Shown here one piece after another: positions 26,811 through 35,957 of a stretch of DNA of 64,000 bases. The translations under genes were made by a program, and so were the position numbers. Origin of the DNA: Acidobacteria bacterium UBA2990. Its GTDB lineage: Bacteria; Acidobacteriota; Vicinamibacteria; Vicinamibacterales; UBA8438. The notes below the pieces were generated by a model, which saw only the letters and a program-made list of their open reading frames with translations, had not been told where the DNA came from and did not search any database. Position 1 is the first letter of the stretch. Each line of letters begins with the position of its first letter. The DNA lies in NCBI GenBank assembly GCA_002347025.1, contig DEAE01000024.1, forward strand, positions 113,049 to 177,048. The letters are read 5' to 3'.

Positions 26811-27980
26811 TCAGGTGGTCGTGCTAACAATTTTTTGCTTTTCTGTGTGGCGCTGGAACGCTAGTGCAATCAGGCGGTCAAGTAATGCCGAGTAACCGAC
26901 ACCAGAGGCATTCCACATTTTTGCGAACATGCTGATTGTTGTGAAACCAGGATGTGTGTTTATTTCGTTTACAAAGACCTGGCCGTTGTCGGAGTTGACA
27001 AGAAAGTCAACTCGAGCCATTCCCGCACAGTCAACGGATTGAAATGCCTTGATAGCAAGCTTGGTTATATTCTTGAGCTCTGTCGAAGAAAGTGCTGCAG
27101 GGATTGCGACTTCGGATCGGTTGTCAAGGTATTTCGCCTCGTAGTCGTAGAAGTCGCGTGAGGTGATGATCTCTCCTGGTACCGATGCCTCAGGTATGTC
27201 GTTGCCGATAATGGCACATTCGATTTCTCTGCAAGGTGTCACGCCTTCTTCAACGATGATCTTGCGATCGTAACGGGCGGCATAGTCGATTGCTGCTGAG
27301 AGAGATGTGGCATTAGTTACACGAGAGATGCCCAAGCTGGAACCCTGGTTTGCCGGTTTTACAAAGAGTGGAAATTTGAGATTGTCCATCACCCGACTGA
27401 GGACATCACTACTGGGTTTTTGCCATTCCGGTCGTTCTACCGTCTCGTGATTTACGATGGGCAACCCTTTTTCGGAAAAGACAACTTTCATGAGCGCTTT
27501 GTCCATTCCGACGGCAGAAGCTAAAACCCCGGCACCTACGTAGGGGATGTTGGCAAGTTCGAAGAGACCTTGCAATGTGCCATCTTCGCCATACGGACCA
27601 TGAACTATTGGGAAGACCATATCGAGTGTTAGGGTGCTTAGAAGTACTGGAACGTGGCTCTGTGGTCCGTCGGTTGTTGCGATACCAGGCTCAAGCACCA
27701 GCATGGTCTCTGTGCCAGGTGTTGCTATGGGATGTATCTCTTGAGAAGACTGCTGCGGGCTTCTCGGGGCGGCTCGACCCTGCGCGATGGTATCAGCGGC
27801 TGATTCTGATGATGGAGGTTGGTCGGGTAAAATCCAGTGCCCGTCTCGCTCAATCTTGATTGGAACTGGGTCGTATCGGTCGCGGTCAAGATTGGCAAAA
27901 ATAGCGCCTGCTGATGCCAGCGATACTTCGTGCTCGCCAGAGCGCCCTCCATAAATGACCCCTATGCGAAGGCGTTTCAC
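26811..27980 (-). CDS. ddl: D-alanine--D-alanine ligase
   Basis: ATP-grasp enzyme that joins two D-alanines for peptidoglycan precursors. N-terminal VIYGGRSGEHEVSLASA, then PIVHGPYGEDGTLQGLFEL, IPYVGAGVLASAVGMDK, FPLFVKPANQGSSLGISRV, and C-terminal NEINTHPGFTTISMFAKMW are family motifs. The 389 residues are slightly above the usual 300-370 because of a low-complexity insertion at about 60-110 (Ser/Gln/Pro-rich). Start is GTG at 27980. It is a single gene on minus, divergent from tgt. Identity is firm; substrate D-Ala versus D-Lac is not tested. Confidence 0.95.
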   Translation of the reverse strand: MKRLRIGVIYGGRSGEHEVSLASAGAIFANLDRDRYDPVPIKIERDGHWILPDQPPSSESAADTIAQGRAAPRSPQQSSQEIHPIATPGTETMLVLEPGIATTDGPQSHVPVLLSTLTLDMVFPIVHGPYGEDGTLQGLFELANIPYVGAGVLASAVGMDKALMKVVFSEKGLPIVNHETVERPEWQKPSSDVLSRVMDNLKFPLFVKPANQGSSLGISRVTNATSLSAAIDYAARYDRKIIVEEGVTPCREIECAIIGNDIPEASVPGEIITSRDFYDYEAKYLDNRSEVAIPAALSSTELKNITKLAIKAFQSVDCAGMARVDFLVNSDNGQVFVNEINTHPGFTTISMFAKMWNASGVGYSALLDRLIALAFQRHTEKQKIVSTTT

Positions 27981-28157
27981 ACTTCCAGCCCGCTTTGAAC
28001 CCTGGTATTGCCCAGCTGTTGGTGGTTCGTCGAGTAATGTCGAGGCTTGGAGGTAACCCAGGCTACTGTCAACCTCTTAACGGCGTCGGCAAAATTTGGG
28101 CGCGAGTCTTGAGTCGTTCTGCAAATGGCGGCCATCGGACCCGTGTAGTATACGGTA

Positions 28158-29321
28158 GTGTCCGACAGCTTTTCCTTTAAGGTGACCCATCGTGACTCTC
28201 ATGCGAGAGTAGGTGAGCTTGCGACTTCGCACGGCCTGATTCATACCCCCGCTTTTGCTCCAGTTGGTACACGAGGGGCCGTCAAGGGAATTACCCATCG
28301 TGACCTGCTTGGTCTGGACACCGAGTTGATTCTAGCTAACACCTATCATTTGCACCTTCGGCCTGGAGCACCATTGGTTGCTAGGGCGGGCGGTTTACAT
28401 AGGTTCATAGGTTGGAATAAACCGATTTTGACTGATAGCGGTGGCTATCAGGTGTTTAGCTTGGGTGCAAGGAGGAAAATCGATGAAGACGGTGTAGCCT
28501 TTCGCTCACATTTGGACGGAAGCTTGTGGCGTCTAACTCCAGAGAACGTTGCTGAGATCCAAGCGTGCCTTGGTTCAGACATCGCGATGGTATTCGACGA
28601 ATGTACCAATTATCCGGTTTCCGAAGAAGAAGCAGAGTTGTCGATGCAACGGACTTTAAGATGGGCTCGTCGGGGCCGCGATCATTTTCTGTCCATATCC
28701 GACAGTCCAGATCGGATTGAGGGCGAGGCTACTAATCCTGGCCAAGCGCAGTTTGGCATTGTTCAAGGTAGCGTCTATGAGCGACTGCGTGAGCAAAGTG
28801 TCCGGCAGACTGTTGCAATTGGTTTCGAAGGGTTCGCTATCGGCGGTTTGAGTGTCGGTGAACCAGCTGATGTGATGTATCGCGTTGTAGCGAGCACGGC
28901 TGCTGCACTGCCAGATGATCGGGTTCGGTATTTGATGGGTACTGGCATGCCTGATGACCTGGTAGAGTGCGTGGCCAGAGGTATTGATCTGTTCGATTGT
29001 GTCCTGCCGACACGGAATGGTCGTAATGGGCAATTACTGACGCGTGATGGACCGTTGAGTATCAAGCAAGCGCGATTTGCAGAGGATCACCGCCCTCCAG
29101 ACTCAAGCTGCGACTGCTACACATGTCAGCACTACTCACGTGCTTACCTCCGTTATCTGTACATGTCTGGCGAAATGACAGCGAGTACTCTTAACACCCT
29201 GCATAACATACACTTCTACCTTGACACGATGCGTCGAATAAGGGAGGCTATCGCGTCCGGGACGTTTGAACGATTCCGGCAGTGCTTCCACGAGACGTTC
29301 TCTCGTCGTTCCCGTTTTTAG
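28158..29321 (+). CDS. tgt: Queuine tRNA-ribosyltransferase
   Basis: Exchanges guanine for preQ1 at the wobble position of tRNAs with GUN anticodons. Motifs: HTPAFAPVGTRGAVKG, ANTYHLHLRPG, TDSGGYQVFSLG, FDECTNYP, IGGLSVGEP and the nucleophile region FDCVLPTRNGRNG. The zinc site is CDCYTCQHYSRAYLRYL with a later His in LNTLHNIHFY. The 387 residues fit. It starts with GTG at 28158; TAGTAT at 28146-28151 lies just upstream, so the leader may be very short. yajC and secDF follow on the same strand, the classical tgt-yajC-secD-secF order. Confidence 0.97.
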   Translation: MSDSFSFKVTHRDSHARVGELATSHGLIHTPAFAPVGTRGAVKGITHRDLLGLDTELILANTYHLHLRPGAPLVARAGGLHRFIGWNKPILTDSGGYQVFSLGARRKIDEDGVAFRSHLDGSLWRLTPENVAEIQACLGSDIAMVFDECTNYPVSEEEAELSMQRTLRWARRGRDHFLSISDSPDRIEGEATNPGQAQFGIVQGSVYERLREQSVRQTVAIGFEGFAIGGLSVGEPADVMYRVVASTAAALPDDRVRYLMGTGMPDDLVECVARGIDLFDCVLPTRNGRNGQLLTRDGPLSIKQARFAEDHRPPDSSCDCYTCQHYSRAYLRYLYMSGEMTASTLNTLHNIHFYLDTMRRIREAIASGTFERFRQCFHETFSRRSRF

Positions 29322-29485
29322 CAGCCCGTGGTGAGGCCCCGTGTTGCATCGAGACGGGCGGCGCGCCTGCTGGGTTGCGAGTGAGCTGTGGGTTGCCAGA
29401 CGGCAAAAAATGTGGATACGGGAAGCTGAATGTTGAGACTGGGAGTGCTTGACTCGCCCCGCGAGTAATGAAGACAGGGGAAGTG

Positions 29486-29830
29486 ATGCTCAATCTGCCG
29501 GCTATGTTTGGGATGGCCTCGCCGCCTCAAGGCGCGTCGGGACCTGTTTGGGTTCAATTTATACCGTTTGCGCTCATCGCGGCCATTTTTTACTTCATAA
29601 TCTTGAGGCCGATGAAACAGCGGCAAAAAAAAGTCCAAGAATTCCGGGAAGCACTGAAGGTCGGTGACAGGATAATCACCACCAGTGGTATCTACGGTTC
29701 GATTACCAAGCTCAGTGATCGGTCGATCCAGCTTCAAGTGGCAGATAAAGTCAGAATCGAGGTCTCCCGTGCTGCAGTTGGCGGGTATCAGGGGGAAGAC
29801 CCAGTGGTGCAGGATCCTGGTTCGATGTAA
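29486..29830 (+). CDS. yajC: Sec translocase accessory subunit YajC
   Basis: Small membrane protein associated with SecDF. One membrane segment (about residues 20-42: FIPFALIAAIFYFIILRPM) is followed by the conserved basic region RPMKQRQKKVQEF and the cytoplasmic domain LKVGDRIITTSGIYGSITKL. I chose the ATG at 29486 because AGGGGAA lies before it; the upstream in-frame ATG at 29468 lacks a ribosome-binding site. It sits between tgt and secD on the same strand. Confidence 0.93.
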   Translation: MLNLPAMFGMASPPQGASGPVWVQFIPFALIAAIFYFIILRPMKQRQKKVQEFREALKVGDRIITTSGIYGSITKLSDRSIQLQVADKVRIEVSRAAVGGYQGEDPVVQDPGSM

Positions 29831-29912
29831 CGAACTAGCAGAAGCTGTCTGTCGATTAGGTTGGGGTTGAGGGTGCCCAAAAGGGGCAGAGTATCTTCGG
29901 TAGAGATGAGAC

Positions 29913-31478
29913 ATGAGAAATAACCTGCGGTGGAAAGTACTTACTATCCTTGCGGTGGTTCTTGCTGCTGGTGTTGCTATTTATCCGATGGAGGATCGGA
30001 TAAGGCTCGGTCTCGACTTGCGAGGCGGTGTGCATCTTGTTCTTCGTGTTCAGACCGATGATGCCCTACGTGTTGAGACGGAAACGAATGCTAGTCAGTT
30101 GAGCGAGCAAGTAGGTTTGAGTGGTATCTCGTTAAGCTCAGCTGCAGCGGTGTCCCCAACAGAAATTGCAGTGGAGGGAGTTCCGGCAGAACGTGATCAA
30201 GAATTCCGACAGATTGCGGACGAATACTTAGGGCTTAGCTACGATCGTGAATCGCGAGCCGGTGGGGCATACACTTTTCGGATGCAAGGTGCCATTGAGC
30301 GGTCCCTACGGGATGAGTCAGTAAGGCAAGCACTGCAAACTATCGAACGCCGCGTCAATGAGCTAGGCGTGGCCGAGCCGATCGTGGCGCCTCACGGAGT
30401 TGCTGGGGACCAGATTCTGGTCCAGCTACCAGGCGTTGAAGATGTTGCTGGGGCCAAAGAGATCATCCGTTCCACCGGGTTGCTTGAGTTGAAATTGGTT
30501 GAGGATGGTCCGGCACTGTCCCGTGAGATGTTGCTGCAAACTAGAAACGGTGTTCTGCCGCCAGATATGGAGGTTGTTTCTGGGCTCGACGAGGGGCTGG
30601 GGGCTGCACCTGGGTCAACCGTTTACTATTTGGTTCGGCAGGTGGCACCAGTAACGGGTCGTGATCTCCGGAATGCCAGGCCTACTATAGATGAGTACAA
30701 CCAACCCGCGATTAGCTTCTCTTTTAACCAAGAGGGAGCCAGGAAATTCGGTGATTTCACTGCTTCAAATATAGGACGCAACCTCGCCATCATCCTGGAC
30801 GATCGTGTCTACTCGGCACCGACGATCCAAGATCGGATTTCTGATGAGGGCCGAATCACAGGGGCGTTCACCCAGGCCGAGGCCTCTAATTTGGCGCTGA
30901 CTCTCCGGTCTGGAGCTCTGCCGGCATCGCTAACCTATTTGGAGGAGCGAACCGTTGGGCCAACGCTGGGTGCAGATTCGGTCAGGGCGGGTGTGACGGC
31001 CTCCGTGTCTGGCCTGATTGCTGTGGCCTTGTTCATGCTGACCTACTACCGGCTGTCGGGTATCAATGCTGTGGTGGCGGTGGCTATGAACCTGCTCATC
31101 CTTCTGGGGTGTATGGCTTACATTGGTGCGGTATTAACCTTGCCCGGGATTGCTGGGTTCATCCTTACTATTGGTATGGGGGTTGACTCTAATGTGCTCA
31201 TCTTTGAGCGTATCAAGGAAGAGCTTGGCACGGCTAGAGGCGTCAGAGCCGCTGTTTCGGCTGGGTTCGATAGAGTGTTTCTTACCATTGTGGACACGCA
31301 TATCGCCTCGTTGATTGCCGCGGCGTTCTTGTTCCAGTTTGGTTCTGGTCCGATCAAGGGATTTGCCACAACGCTGTTTTTTGGACTTGTTTCAAATGTG
31401 TTCACGGCCGTTTTTGTGTCCCGCACCATGTTCGAGGCAATTTTGACTCGTCGTAGGGAGGCGAGTTTGAGTATTTAG
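29913..31478 (+). CDS. secD: Protein translocase subunit SecD
   Basis: Proton-driven RND-type partner of SecYEG that pulls exported proteins across the inner membrane. It has an N-terminal membrane segment, then LGLDLRGGVHLVLRV, a large periplasmic domain (about 60-330) and five further membrane segments. The conserved NLLILLGCMAYIGAVLTLPG and TIGMGVDSNVLIFERIKEE stretches are present. The 521 residues match the short SecD form. secF follows 59 bp later. ATG at 29913. Confidence 0.97.
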   Translation: MRNNLRWKVLTILAVVLAAGVAIYPMEDRIRLGLDLRGGVHLVLRVQTDDALRVETETNASQLSEQVGLSGISLSSAAAVSPTEIAVEGVPAERDQEFRQIADEYLGLSYDRESRAGGAYTFRMQGAIERSLRDESVRQALQTIERRVNELGVAEPIVAPHGVAGDQILVQLPGVEDVAGAKEIIRSTGLLELKLVEDGPALSREMLLQTRNGVLPPDMEVVSGLDEGLGAAPGSTVYYLVRQVAPVTGRDLRNARPTIDEYNQPAISFSFNQEGARKFGDFTASNIGRNLAIILDDRVYSAPTIQDRISDEGRITGAFTQAEASNLALTLRSGALPASLTYLEERTVGPTLGADSVRAGVTASVSGLIAVALFMLTYYRLSGINAVVAVAMNLLILLGCMAYIGAVLTLPGIAGFILTIGMGVDSNVLIFERIKEELGTARGVRAAVSAGFDRVFLTIVDTHIASLIAAAFLFQFGSGPIKGFATTLFFGLVSNVFTAVFVSRTMFEAILTRRREASLSI

Positions 31479-31537
31479 TTTTATATAAGCCGAGTTGTAG
31501 GTATTTAGGTAGAGTCCTTCAGTACATTTAGGCGAGT

Positions 31538-32515
31538 ATGCCCATCTTCAAGAATCCTAACTTCGATTTCCTTAAATGGCGCTGGACTGCTGTCGGTCTG
31601 TCGGCCTTGATCATTTTGGTCGGGGCTGGCGCGGTAGTGAACCAGGGCGGGCTTGCATTTGGCATTGACTTTTCCGGGGGCACGATTGTCATCGTTCAGT
31701 TTGATTCTCGTGTCACCGAGGATGCGGTGCGTGAAGCCATAGCGGGTGCTGTTGGTGAGAGCGTGGTTCAGCAATATGGTGGCCCTGAGGCGAATGAAAT
31801 AATGATCCGTTTGCCCCAGTCTGGTCCTGAGCAGGGCACTAGTCTGGAAGCTGGAGCTAATGCTGTTGTCGCTGCTTTGGAACAAAGCACGCTTGGTGGA
31901 TTCACTGTTGTCGGGCAGGAACTGGTAGGACCTGTTATTGGGCAGGAACTGCAGCGAAGGGGTGTCTACGCATTCCTTTCTGCGATGGTCGGCATCTTGG
32001 TCTACGTCGGATTCCGTTTCAGGTTCAGTTTTGCGGTTGGCGCTATCATCGCGGTTGCTCACGACATATTGGTGACGCTCGCTATGTTGACTTTTTTTGG
32101 GTTTGATTTGTCGTTGAACGTTGTCGCTGCGATGCTGACTATTACTGGGTACTCTGTAAACGATTCGATAGTCGTGTTCGACCGGGTCCGAGAAAATATG
32201 CGGTCGATGCGGAGGGACGCTTTTGGCACCCTTGTCAACGCCAGTATCAACCAGACACTGAGCCGAACGATTATCACATCTGGAACAACAGCCTTTGCGG
32301 TGCTGGCGTTATTTGTCTTTGGTGGCGAGGTCTTGAGCGGTTTTGCCTTCACGATGTTAGTCGGTGTGCTTAGCGGTACATACTCGACGATCTTTATCGC
32401 AGCGGCGGTGGCTATCGTTATCAGTGAGCGTCGCACGGCCAGACGGGCGCAAGAGTTAGCGCCAGCCATTTCAAAACGGAAGCGGCGGAGCAGGAAGAGC
32501 CGCGTTCGTGTCTAG
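31538..32515 (+). CDS. secF: Protein translocase subunit SecF
   Basis: Forms the SecDF complex with the preceding gene. N-terminal membrane segment, GIDFSGGTIVIVQF, periplasmic domain, then five membrane segments with AMLTITGYSVNDSIVVFDRVRE and NQTLSRTIITSGTT, all standard SecF signatures. It ends in a strongly basic tail (KRKRRSRKSRVRV), likely facing the cytoplasm. The 325 residues are normal. AGGCGAG lies just before the ATG at 31538. uppP starts 34 bases after its stop. Confidence 0.96.
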   Translation: MPIFKNPNFDFLKWRWTAVGLSALIILVGAGAVVNQGGLAFGIDFSGGTIVIVQFDSRVTEDAVREAIAGAVGESVVQQYGGPEANEIMIRLPQSGPEQGTSLEAGANAVVAALEQSTLGGFTVVGQELVGPVIGQELQRRGVYAFLSAMVGILVYVGFRFRFSFAVGAIIAVAHDILVTLAMLTFFGFDLSLNVVAAMLTITGYSVNDSIVVFDRVRENMRSMRRDAFGTLVNASINQTLSRTIITSGTTAFAVLALFVFGGEVLSGFAFTMLVGVLSGTYSTIFIAAAVAIVISERRTARRAQELAPAISKRKRRSRKSRVRV

Positions 32516-32549
32516 AACCAGAAATCCAAACTAATCATCACAGAGTAGT

Positions 32550-33350
32550 GTGAGTGTTTTTCAGGCTGTGTGGCTCGGGATCGTCCAGGGACTCACTGAG
32601 TTCCTCCCTATTTCGAGTTCCGCGCACCTTATTCTGGCCCGGGAAATCTTTGGGTGGGAGGCTGGGAATGCCGAAATCGCATTTGATGTGGCGTGCCACC
32701 TGGGTACTCTAGCCGCAGTAGTCACCTATTTTTGGGATGACGTTTTTAAGCTGGTTGTAGCTGCACCCGGTGCCATTGTGGGACGAAACGATGAAGCGTC
32801 TAGGGCCGGTCGCAGGGTGATAGCTTCGACGCTGCCTATTCTGCTGGTGGGTTTGCTTTTTGAGGGTCAGCTGGAGTCTCTGCGAGAACCGTCCATAGTG
32901 GCATTTTCGTTAGCCATTGGTGGGCTTGCGCTGTTGCTTGCGGAAGCGGTTGGCTCCCATCAGCGACGCGCAGGAGCGCTTTCTCTATCTGAGGCCGCCC
33001 TGCTCGGTTGCGCGCAAGCGGTGGCGCTTGTTCCTGGTGTGTCGCGTTCTGGGGCGGTCATTACAGTGGCCGTGTTGCGTGGGCTAACTCGCGAGGAAGC
33101 TGCACGATTTGCGTTCCTGATTGGAATTCCGGCTATTTTGGGTGCAGGTCTTCGGGCATTTCTGAAGCTGGGTTTGAGTGGAATCCTCGAGTTTATGCCG
33201 GTTCTCGCAGTGGGATTTGTGGTGTCTGGACTGGTCGGCTACGGAGCAGTCGCTGTCTTTCTGAGGTGTCTGGCTAGGTATTCACTCGCCCCGTTTGCCT
33301 ACTACCGTTTGGTGGTTGCAGGCGTACTTCTGGTACAGCTATTTGCATGA
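32550..33350 (+). CDS. uppP: Undecaprenyl-diphosphatase
   Basis: Membrane phosphatase (BacA family) that recycles undecaprenyl pyrophosphate to the carrier lipid for peptidoglycan and O-antigen synthesis. GLTEFLPISSSAHL near residue 13 and LVPGVSRSGAVITVAVLRGL near 150 are the two catalytic signature boxes. About eight hydrophobic segments are visible over 266 residues. Start is GTG at 32550. It probably belongs to the yajC-secD-secF transcript. The following 300 bases hold no gene. Confidence 0.96.
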   Translation: MSVFQAVWLGIVQGLTEFLPISSSAHLILAREIFGWEAGNAEIAFDVACHLGTLAAVVTYFWDDVFKLVVAAPGAIVGRNDEASRAGRRVIASTLPILLVGLLFEGQLESLREPSIVAFSLAIGGLALLLAEAVGSHQRRAGALSLSEAALLGCAQAVALVPGVSRSGAVITVAVLRGLTREEAARFAFLIGIPAILGAGLRAFLKLGLSGILEFMPVLAVGFVVSGLVGYGAVAVFLRCLARYSLAPFAYYRLVVAGVLLVQLFA

Positions 33351-33653
33351 ATTCGTAGGCCTAGTCTGATAGTGGCGAGGATGGACAGATCGAGTTTTGA
33401 TTGAGCAGGTAGGGTAGTGTGTTGAGAGGCAGGCGACTGTTAGACTCAGAGGCCTGAGACTTTCGGTCGGTCTGATGGTCTGGAGGAAACTGGAGAAATG
33501 TGGTGGCTTGACAGTCGCGCACGGCGGCTGCAAGATTCTCGGAGTCGGCTGTTCCGGCGGGTGCGTTGATTGCCGACAACGCCGCGAGAAGGGCTCGTGT
33601 AGAGGGCCTTGCCGGTCAAAGCTGTGTTTAGCGATAGAGGCACAAGAGCAAGA
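33351..33653. other. Gene-free stretch between uppP and hppA
   Basis: About 300 bases without a supported gene. Short frames on both strands lack domains and ribosome-binding sites. A TTGACA at 33508-33513 could be a -35 element for hppA, but the hexamer 17 bases downstream (CAAGAT) is a weak -10. No terminator for uppP is evident. Confidence 0.35.
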
Positions 33654-35762
33654 ATGGACACTTCACTTTATTTTCTATTGGGGTTTGGTGCGCCGGTGGG
33701 GGCCGCAATATTTGCGTTCGTGCTGGTTCGGGCGATCAATGCCCGCTCAGCTGGTTCCGAGCGCATGCAGCAGATTGCTGCGCTTATTCGGCAAGGTGCG
33801 ATGGCATTCTTGCAAACTGAATACAAGGTGTTGGCGATATTCGTCATCGTGATGTTTGGTGTCCTGGTGGCATTCTTGCCTGGGGACTCCTTACTTGTTG
33901 GCGTGAGTTTCCTTGTCGGGGCGGTTTTGTCTGCTACTGCTGGATGGGTAGGGATGCGGACTGCGACCGGAGCTGCAGTTAGAACCACCGCAGCTGCTCA
34001 GACGAGCTTAGCCGGGGCACTGCAGGTCGCCTTTTCTAGCGGCGCTGTTATGGGGATGACGGTTGTTGCTCTTGGTACCCTGGGAATTGCTTTTCTGTAT
34101 TGGGCCTATGGTGGGTTGGATGGCCGCGGGGATTCGGCCATAGCCTCGTTGCTCGGGATGTCTCTGGGGGCGTCCTCAATCGCACTGTTTGCTCGAGTAG
34201 GTGGGGGAATCTTTACCAAAGCAGCTGATGTTGCCGGTGACCTGTCTGGGAAGGTCGAGGTGGGAATTCCAGAGGACGACCCTCGAAACCCCGCAACGAT
34301 TGCTGACAGTGTTGGGGACAACGTTGGGGATGTTGCCGGTATGGGCGCAGACCTGTTTGAGTCATATGTTGGAAGCATTATCTCGTCTGTAGCTCTTGCA
34401 TGGGCTTTAACCCCTGTCGTGGCCACTGATCTGTGGGGTATCGACGAGAGCGCATTCTTGGACCTGCAAGGAGATTTGGCGCTGTTCCCGGTTTTATTAG
34501 CTGGAGTCGGGATTGTGGCGTCAATGCTTGGGACATTCACTGTTCGCACCAATGATGAGAGTCAGGTGCAGAATGCTCTTCTGCGTGGTTTGATAGTTGC
34601 TTCGGTTCTGGTCATGCTTGGTGCGGCTGCTCTTATTTCACAGACTGCGGTGCCTTGGGCGGTTTTGGGGTGCGTCTTGTTTGGTGTCGTGTCGGGTGTT
34701 GTTATCGGCAAGATTACAGAGTATTACACTGGTAAGGATCAGCCCCCTGCAGCACACATCGCGGAACAATCAGAGACCGGGCCAGCGACGAACATCATTG
34801 CAGGGCTCGGTGTTGGGATGATGTCTTGTGGCTATCCGGTGTTGGTTGTCTGTGTGGCAATTTTTTTCAGTTACCAGCTCGGTGAGCTGTATGGCATAGC
34901 CATTGCGGCGGTAGGGATGTTGTCGACCTTAGGTATTAGTCTTGGGGTGGATGCCTATGGTCCGGTTGCCGACAACGCCGGTGGTATTGCCGAAATGAGC
35001 AAGTGTGAGCCGTTTGTGAGAGACCGCACTGATGCTCTTGACGCTGTGGGCAACACCACAGCGGCTATGGGCAAGGGTTTTGCCATTGGTTCGGCAGCGT
35101 TGACCGCGTTGGCCTTGTTCTCAACTTTCCAGGCAACTGCAAACAACACAGTGGCCCAGGCTGGTGGTGCAGCCGTCTTTGATGAACGTTTATTAGGCCT
35201 GGAACTCACGAACCCGAATGTGCTGATTGGTATGTTCATTGGTGGAATGCTGCCGTTTATCTTTTCGGCCATGACTATGAATGCGGTCGGTCGGTCGGCG
35301 AACGAAATGATCGAAGAGGTGCGCCGCCAGTTTAAGAGTATTCCTGGCTTGCTCGAGGGGAAGGCTGAGCCTGATTCGGCGAGGTGCGTTGCTATTTCGA
35401 CCAGATCGGCGATCAAAGAGATGATCGTGCCTGGCGTCTTGGCTGTTACAGCCCCTGTCGTGACGGGCTTTCTTCTCGGAGTATCAGGACTGGGAGGTTT
35501 GCTGGCTGGGGCTTTGGTCACGGGCGTATTGATGGCCCTTATGATGGCCAACGCTGGTGGTGTCTGGGATAACGCGAAAAAATTGATCGAAGAAGGGCAC
35601 CATGGTGGAAAGGGTTCAGAGCCACATAAAGCTGCTGTGATTGGAGACACCGTAGGTGATCCGTTCAAGGATACTTCTGGTCCTAGCCTTAACATTCTGA
35701 TCAAGCTCATGACAATCGTTGCAGTGATCTTTGTGCCGCTAGTAGTGGAGTGGATGCGGTAG
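33654..35762 (+). CDS. hppA: Membrane-bound ion-translocating pyrophosphatase
   Basis: Integral-membrane pyrophosphatase that couples PPi hydrolysis to pumping H+ or Na+. Substrate-binding motifs are clear: DDPRNPATIADSVGDNVGD, GMGADLFESYVGSI, DAYGPVADNAGGIAEMS and IGDTVGDPFKDTSGPSLN. About sixteen hydrophobic segments are visible. The sequence GNTTAAMGKG carries Ala at the position where K+-independent enzymes have Lys, so this is the K+-dependent class. I use the ATG at 33654 (702 residues), which starts directly at the first membrane segment; a TTG at 33609 is in frame but unlikely. Ion specificity (H+ or Na+) is not assigned. Confidence 0.95.
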   Translation: MDTSLYFLLGFGAPVGAAIFAFVLVRAINARSAGSERMQQIAALIRQGAMAFLQTEYKVLAIFVIVMFGVLVAFLPGDSLLVGVSFLVGAVLSATAGWVGMRTATGAAVRTTAAAQTSLAGALQVAFSSGAVMGMTVVALGTLGIAFLYWAYGGLDGRGDSAIASLLGMSLGASSIALFARVGGGIFTKAADVAGDLSGKVEVGIPEDDPRNPATIADSVGDNVGDVAGMGADLFESYVGSIISSVALAWALTPVVATDLWGIDESAFLDLQGDLALFPVLLAGVGIVASMLGTFTVRTNDESQVQNALLRGLIVASVLVMLGAAALISQTAVPWAVLGCVLFGVVSGVVIGKITEYYTGKDQPPAAHIAEQSETGPATNIIAGLGVGMMSCGYPVLVVCVAIFFSYQLGELYGIAIAAVGMLSTLGISLGVDAYGPVADNAGGIAEMSKCEPFVRDRTDALDAVGNTTAAMGKGFAIGSAALTALALFSTFQATANNTVAQAGGAAVFDERLLGLELTNPNVLIGMFIGGMLPFIFSAMTMNAVGRSANEMIEEVRRQFKSIPGLLEGKAEPDSARCVAISTRSAIKEMIVPGVLAVTAPVVTGFLLGVSGLGGLLAGALVTGVLMALMMANAGGVWDNAKKLIEEGHHGGKGSEPHKAAVIGDTVGDPFKDTSGPSLNILIKLMTIVAVIFVPLVVEWMR

Positions 35763-35874
35763 CTTTCTTCGGGGGGGTCTTTGGTTTGTCGAGAACCTGG
35801 GTAGATATGTGCTGAGGTTGTGGTGGTTTAGGCTAAATGTTTGGTTTGTTGTCAATTTTCATTCCGATGATTCG

Positions 35875-35904
35875 TTGACAGTCCTTTTGGTGTCTGCTTA
35901 TAAT
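35875..35904 (+). promoter_or_regulatory. Near-consensus sigma-70 promoter of the tonB-exb operon
   Basis: Perfect TTGACA (35875-35880) and perfect TATAAT (35899-35904) with an 18-base spacer. Transcription should start near 35911, giving a leader of about 45 bases to the tonB start. This is the best promoter in the window and suggests high constitutive expression, unless a repressor binds the region. Confidence 0.85.
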
Positions 35905-35957
35905 TCGTCCCTATCACGTAAAGAGCGATACCACAGCTGGTGGTTGGGAGGGTGCTT

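Noticed and set aside
29390..29425. Terminator between tgt and yajC
   Set aside because: TTGCC-AGAC-GGCAA is only a 5-bp stem and is followed by A, not T, on the coding strand; yajC is probably cotranscribed.
34955..35710. 251-codon open frame on minus inside hppA
   Set aside because: Antisense to conserved pyrophosphatase codons, Ser/Pro/Ala-rich without any domain; a codon-bias shadow.
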